Origin: Brevibacterium sp. UMB1308A
Lineage (GTDB): Bacteria > Actinomycetota > Actinomycetes > Actinomycetales > Brevibacteriaceae
DNA: 18,052 nt
Direction: 5' to 3'
Assembly (NCBI RefSeq): GCF_030230605.1
Contig: NZ_JASPDO010000034.1
Span: 1-18,052, forward strand
The position numbers were made by a program, and so were the translations under genes. This document shows, in pieces, positions 15,897 to 18,052 of this stretch. Position 1 is the first letter of the stretch; the number at the start of each line of letters is the position of its first letter. The notes under the pieces were generated by a model that was given only the letters and a program-made list of their open reading frames with translations, made no database searches and was not told where the DNA came from.

Positions 15897-16568
15897 ATGC
15901 GTAGTGAACTGTTTGCCGATATCCACCAGGAAAAAAACAACACTGAGCGTTGGACTCTACAGTCCAAGCGCATGTTGCGCACGTACATCACCCCTGACGC
16001 ACCCATGGTTGCGACGAAGGGGTCGATGGTTGCATACCAGGGCAACGTGACGTTCCGACACAAAGGCTCACGTTCGGTTGGTGAGTTCTTTAAGAAACAA
16101 CTGACCAGCGAAGACACACCCATGATGAGTGTCGAAGGGCATGGGGAGGTTTTCTACGCGCGCAACGCGGCCAACATCTTCCTCATGCAGCTCGAAGGTG
16201 ATCAGGACGCTCTGACTGTGAACTCCTCACGGTTGCTGGCGTTCGATGCGCACCTCAACTGGGATATCAAGCGAATCCGCGGTGGAATGGGTGCTCTGGC
16301 TTCCGGGTCTGGGCTATTCAACATTGAAATGTCCGGGCAGGGTAGCGCGTCAGTGTGCTGTTACGGTGACCCAATGGTTCTTGACTGCTCGCAGACTCCA
16401 ACCTATGTGGACCCGCAGGCAGCGGTGTGCTGGTCAGCAAATCTTGCACCTCAGATTAAGGTGGACGCTTCGGTTGGAACGTTTATTGGGCGTGAGTCTG
16501 GTGAGACGATTCAGCTGATGTTCCACGGTCCTGGCTTCGTTGTGGTGCAGCCGGCAGAAACGTACTAG
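15897..16568 (+). CDS. AIM24 family protein
   Basis: A 223-residue soluble protein of the AIM24 (DUF124) family, which has a beta-rich TRAP-like fold. Yeast mitochondrial AIM24 supports inner-membrane organisation; the bacterial role is unknown. Recognisable parts are the glycine-rich beta pattern, PMVATKGSMVAYQGNV (about 35-50), the central LTVNSSRLLAFD (105-116), GSGLFNIEMSGQGSASV (137-153) and the terminal FHGPGFVVVQP. There is no signal peptide or membrane segment. The ATG follows GGAGG at 15888-15892, unusually close (four bases). It is 14 bases after valS, so it is almost certainly in the same transcript. Its transcript appears to stop at 16589-16613, inside the end of clpX. Confidence 0.85.
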   Translation: MRSELFADIHQEKNNTERWTLQSKRMLRTYITPDAPMVATKGSMVAYQGNVTFRHKGSRSVGEFFKKQLTSEDTPMMSVEGHGEVFYARNAANIFLMQLEGDQDALTVNSSRLLAFDAHLNWDIKRIRGGMGALASGSGLFNIEMSGQGSASVCCYGDPMVLDCSQTPTYVDPQAAVCWSANLAPQIKVDASVGTFIGRESGETIQLMFHGPGFVVVQPAETY

Positions 16569-16586
16569 ACCGAGGTTGTTTTCGCG

Positions 16587-17846
16587 TTAGGCCGTCTTTC
16601 GGGACGGCCTTTTGCGTGCCTTTTTAGGGACGAGTGTGGGTGCGACGTTGCTGTTGACGACGTCGTGTGTGATGACGACACGTTCGATGTCATCGCGGCT
16701 AGGCAGTTCAAACATGATGGGCTGGAGGACTTCTTCCAGAATTGAGCGAAGTCCGCGCGCACCGGTTTCGCGTAGGAGGGCGAGGTCGGCGATTGCTTCG
16801 AGTGCTTCGTGTTCAAATTCGAGTTCGACGCCGTCCATGTTGAACATGGCTTGATACTGCTTGACTAAAGCGTTGCGTGGTTCTGTGAGGATCGCGATGA
16901 GTGCTTCACGGTCAAGGTTGTCAAGTGTTGCGATCACGGGGACACGACCGATGAACTCAGGAATGAGGCCGAACTTCAGGAGGTCTTCTGGGAGCAGGTC
17001 CTCGAAGTGGTTAACGTCGTCTTCTTTGGATTGGATGAGTGCGCCGAACCCGATTCCGTGCTTGCCTTTGCGGGCGGAAATAATCTCTTCGAGGCCAGCA
17101 AATGCGCCAGCCACAATGAAGAGTACATTGGTGGTGTCCAGCTGGATGAATTCTTGATGTGGGTGTTTGCGCCCGCCTTGTGGTGGGACGGATGCCTGGG
17201 TTCCTTCCAAGATTTTCAGGAGTGCCTGTTGGACTCCTTCACCGGAGACATCGCGGGTGATGGACGGGTTTTCGGCTTTCCGGGAGATCTTGTCGATTTC
17301 GTCGATGTAGATGATGCCGGTTTGAGCGCGTTCAACGTCGAAGTCGGCTGCTTGGAGGAGTTTGAGCAGGATGTTTTCGACGTCTTCGCCGACGTATCCG
17401 GCTTCTGTAAGTGAGGTGGCGTCGGCAACTGCGAAAGGTACGTTGAGTTTTTTGGCGAGTGTCTGCGCTACGTAGGTTTTTCCCGAACCGGTTGGGCCCA
17501 CCATGAGGATGTTTGACTTTGCGATTTCGACGTCAGGTTGTTCGCCTGATTGCATCGCGTTGATGCGTTTGTAGTGGTTGTACACCGCTACTGAAAGGGC
17601 GCGTTTAGCAGACTCTTGACCTACGACAAAGTCGTTGAGGTGATCGAAAATGTCCTGTGGCTTGGGAAGCTCGATCTTCTCATCGGTCTTTTTACCGGCG
17701 TTGAGTTCTTCGTCGATGATTTCGTTGCACAGGCCGATGCATTCGTCGCAGATGTACACGCCCGAACCAGCGATGAGCTTTCGGACTTGTTTTTGCGTTT
17801 TGTCGCAAAAACTACATTTAAGTAAATCTGCACCTGCGCGTGTCAC
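16587..17846 (-). CDS. clpX: ATP-dependent Clp protease ATP-binding subunit ClpX
   Basis: AAA+ unfoldase that feeds substrates to ClpP. Counting from the GTG at 17846 (419 aa), the zinc-binding domain uses C11, C14, C33 and C36. Walker A GPTGSGKT is at 117-124, pore loop GYVG at 150-153, Walker B IIYIDE at 178-183, the RKH substrate loop at 226-228, the ClpP-docking IGF loop at 265-267 and sensor-2 GARGLR at 362-367. The tail is basic ([12 protein letters not shown]). A GTG at 17852 adds two residues, but the ribosome binding site AAAGG (17855-17859) is only two bases from it and eight from the one at 17846. The latter gives [10 protein letters not shown], like other actinobacterial ClpX proteins. 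No clpP lies in the visible upstream 200 bases. Confidence 0.97.
   Translation of the reverse strand: MTRAGADLLKCSFCDKTQKQVRKLIAGSGVYICDECIGLCNEIIDEELNAGKKTDEKIELPKPQDIFDHLNDFVVGQESAKRALSVAVYNHYKRINAMQSGEQPDVEIAKSNILMVGPTGSGKTYVAQTLAKKLNVPFAVADATSLTEAGYVGEDVENILLKLLQAADFDVERAQTGIIYIDEIDKISRKAENPSITRDVSGEGVQQALLKILEGTQASVPPQGGRKHPHQEFIQLDTTNVLFIVAGAFAGLEEIISARKGKHGIGFGALIQSKEDDVNHFEDLLPEDLLKFGLIPEFIGRVPVIATLDNLDREALIAILTEPRNALVKQYQAMFNMDGVELEFEHEALEAIADLALLRETGARGLRSILEEVLQPIMFELPSRDDIERVVITHDVVNSNVAPTLVPKKARKRPSRKTA
16589..16613 (+). terminator. Terminator of the valS-AIM24 transcript, inside the clpX 3' end
   Basis: On the plus strand a nine-bp stem (16589-16597 and 16602-16610, one U-G pair) is capped by a UUCG tetraloop and followed by TTTT (16610-16613). 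It starts 21 bases after the AIM24 stop codon. On the other strand the same bases encode the last residues of ClpX (from KRPSRKTA to the stop). The reverse strand has no T-run after the stem, so it should act only on plus-strand transcripts. Confidence 0.85.
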
Positions 17847-18052
17847 TGTCACAACCTTTCACAGAACTCATATCAAGAGTAGTACGCTCGCTCGCTCCAT
17901 GCTTGCATAAACGCGCTTAAGCTGGCGGTTTTCCCTTAACGGTGTGTCGCTAGATCTTACCGCCGTTAGGTAGCGAAACGGCGCAAAGGGGGGTGCGGAC
18001 ATTTTGTTAGACAGTTTCGGTTTCATGCTACTTTAAGTGCTCGGTGTTTGGC
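17847..18052. other. Upstream region of clpX, window edge
   Basis: About 200 bases with no gene that I can support. It should hold the clpX promoter (minus strand); TACTCT near 17877-17882 is a possible -10 without a clear -35. There is a seven-bp inverted repeat, CGCCGTT-N9-AACGGCG (17961-17967 and 17977-17983), without a T-run on either strand. On the plus strand, TTAGAC (18007-18012) with TACTTT 16 bases downstream is a weak promoter candidate for a gene beyond the window. Confidence 0.3.

Noticed and set aside
17888..17897. Short GCTC-type tandem repeat upstream of clpX
   Set aside because: Only two to three units; too short to call a functional repeat.
1..18052. Mobile elements, phage genes, defence systems, CRISPR, tRNA or rRNA genes
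   Set aside because: None seen on either strand; all long reading frames that pass inspection belong to core gene families.

Overview
This window is a stretch of actinobacterial housekeeping chromosome. The evidence is the gene order (clpX; ileS-folC-DUF4233-ndk; an RNase E with long acidic and arginine-rich disordered arms next to rplU-rpmA), an AroQ chorismate mutase of actinobacterial type, frequent GTG starts and an actinobacterial ileS T-box leader. By eye the GC content is only moderately high, so a moderate-GC member of the Micrococcales or a relative is my guess; the genus cannot be fixed from the sequence alone. I see no transposase, integrase, phage gene, tRNA, rRNA or CRISPR array.

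Layout from left to right. Minus strand, 37-2699: rpmA and rplU (one transcript with a likely promoter at 736-764), a small chorismate mutase gene, and an alanine/glycine:cation symporter gene closed by a strong terminator. Minus strand, 2895-5498: rne, with its own terminator at 2820-2862. A 321-bp divergent region (5499-5819) separates rne from a plus-strand VKOR-family membrane oxidoreductase gene (5820-6485), which ends at a near-perfect palindromic terminator. Minus strand, 6567-12100: the ileS-folC-DUF4233-ndk operon, read from right to left and preceded by a T-box riboswitch (12104-12370) with Ile-specific signals. The ileS/folC and folC/DUF4233 junctions overlap by 1 and 4 bases. Plus strand, 12436-16568: an SDR oxidoreductase, valS and an AIM24-family gene, probably one transcript, which terminates inside the last codons of the convergent clpX. 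Minus strand, 16587-17846: clpX. From there to the window end is non-coding upstream sequence.

Functional themes are translation (L21, L27, IleRS, ValRS), RNA turnover (RNase E), protein quality control (ClpX), folate and nucleotide metabolism (FolC, Ndk), aromatic amino-acid synthesis (chorismate mutase), amino-acid uptake and disulfide formation.

I did not find a wholly new system. The points most worth a second look are: RNase E lacks the two zinc-link cysteines usual for its family and has a repeated IGDD peptide in its tail; an Ile T-box heads an operon that also contains folC and ndk; IleRS and ValRS are both of the eukaryote/archaea-like type; an intrinsic terminator is embedded in the antisense strand of the clpX 3' end; and several short dyads and direct repeats one helical turn apart lie in promoter regions.
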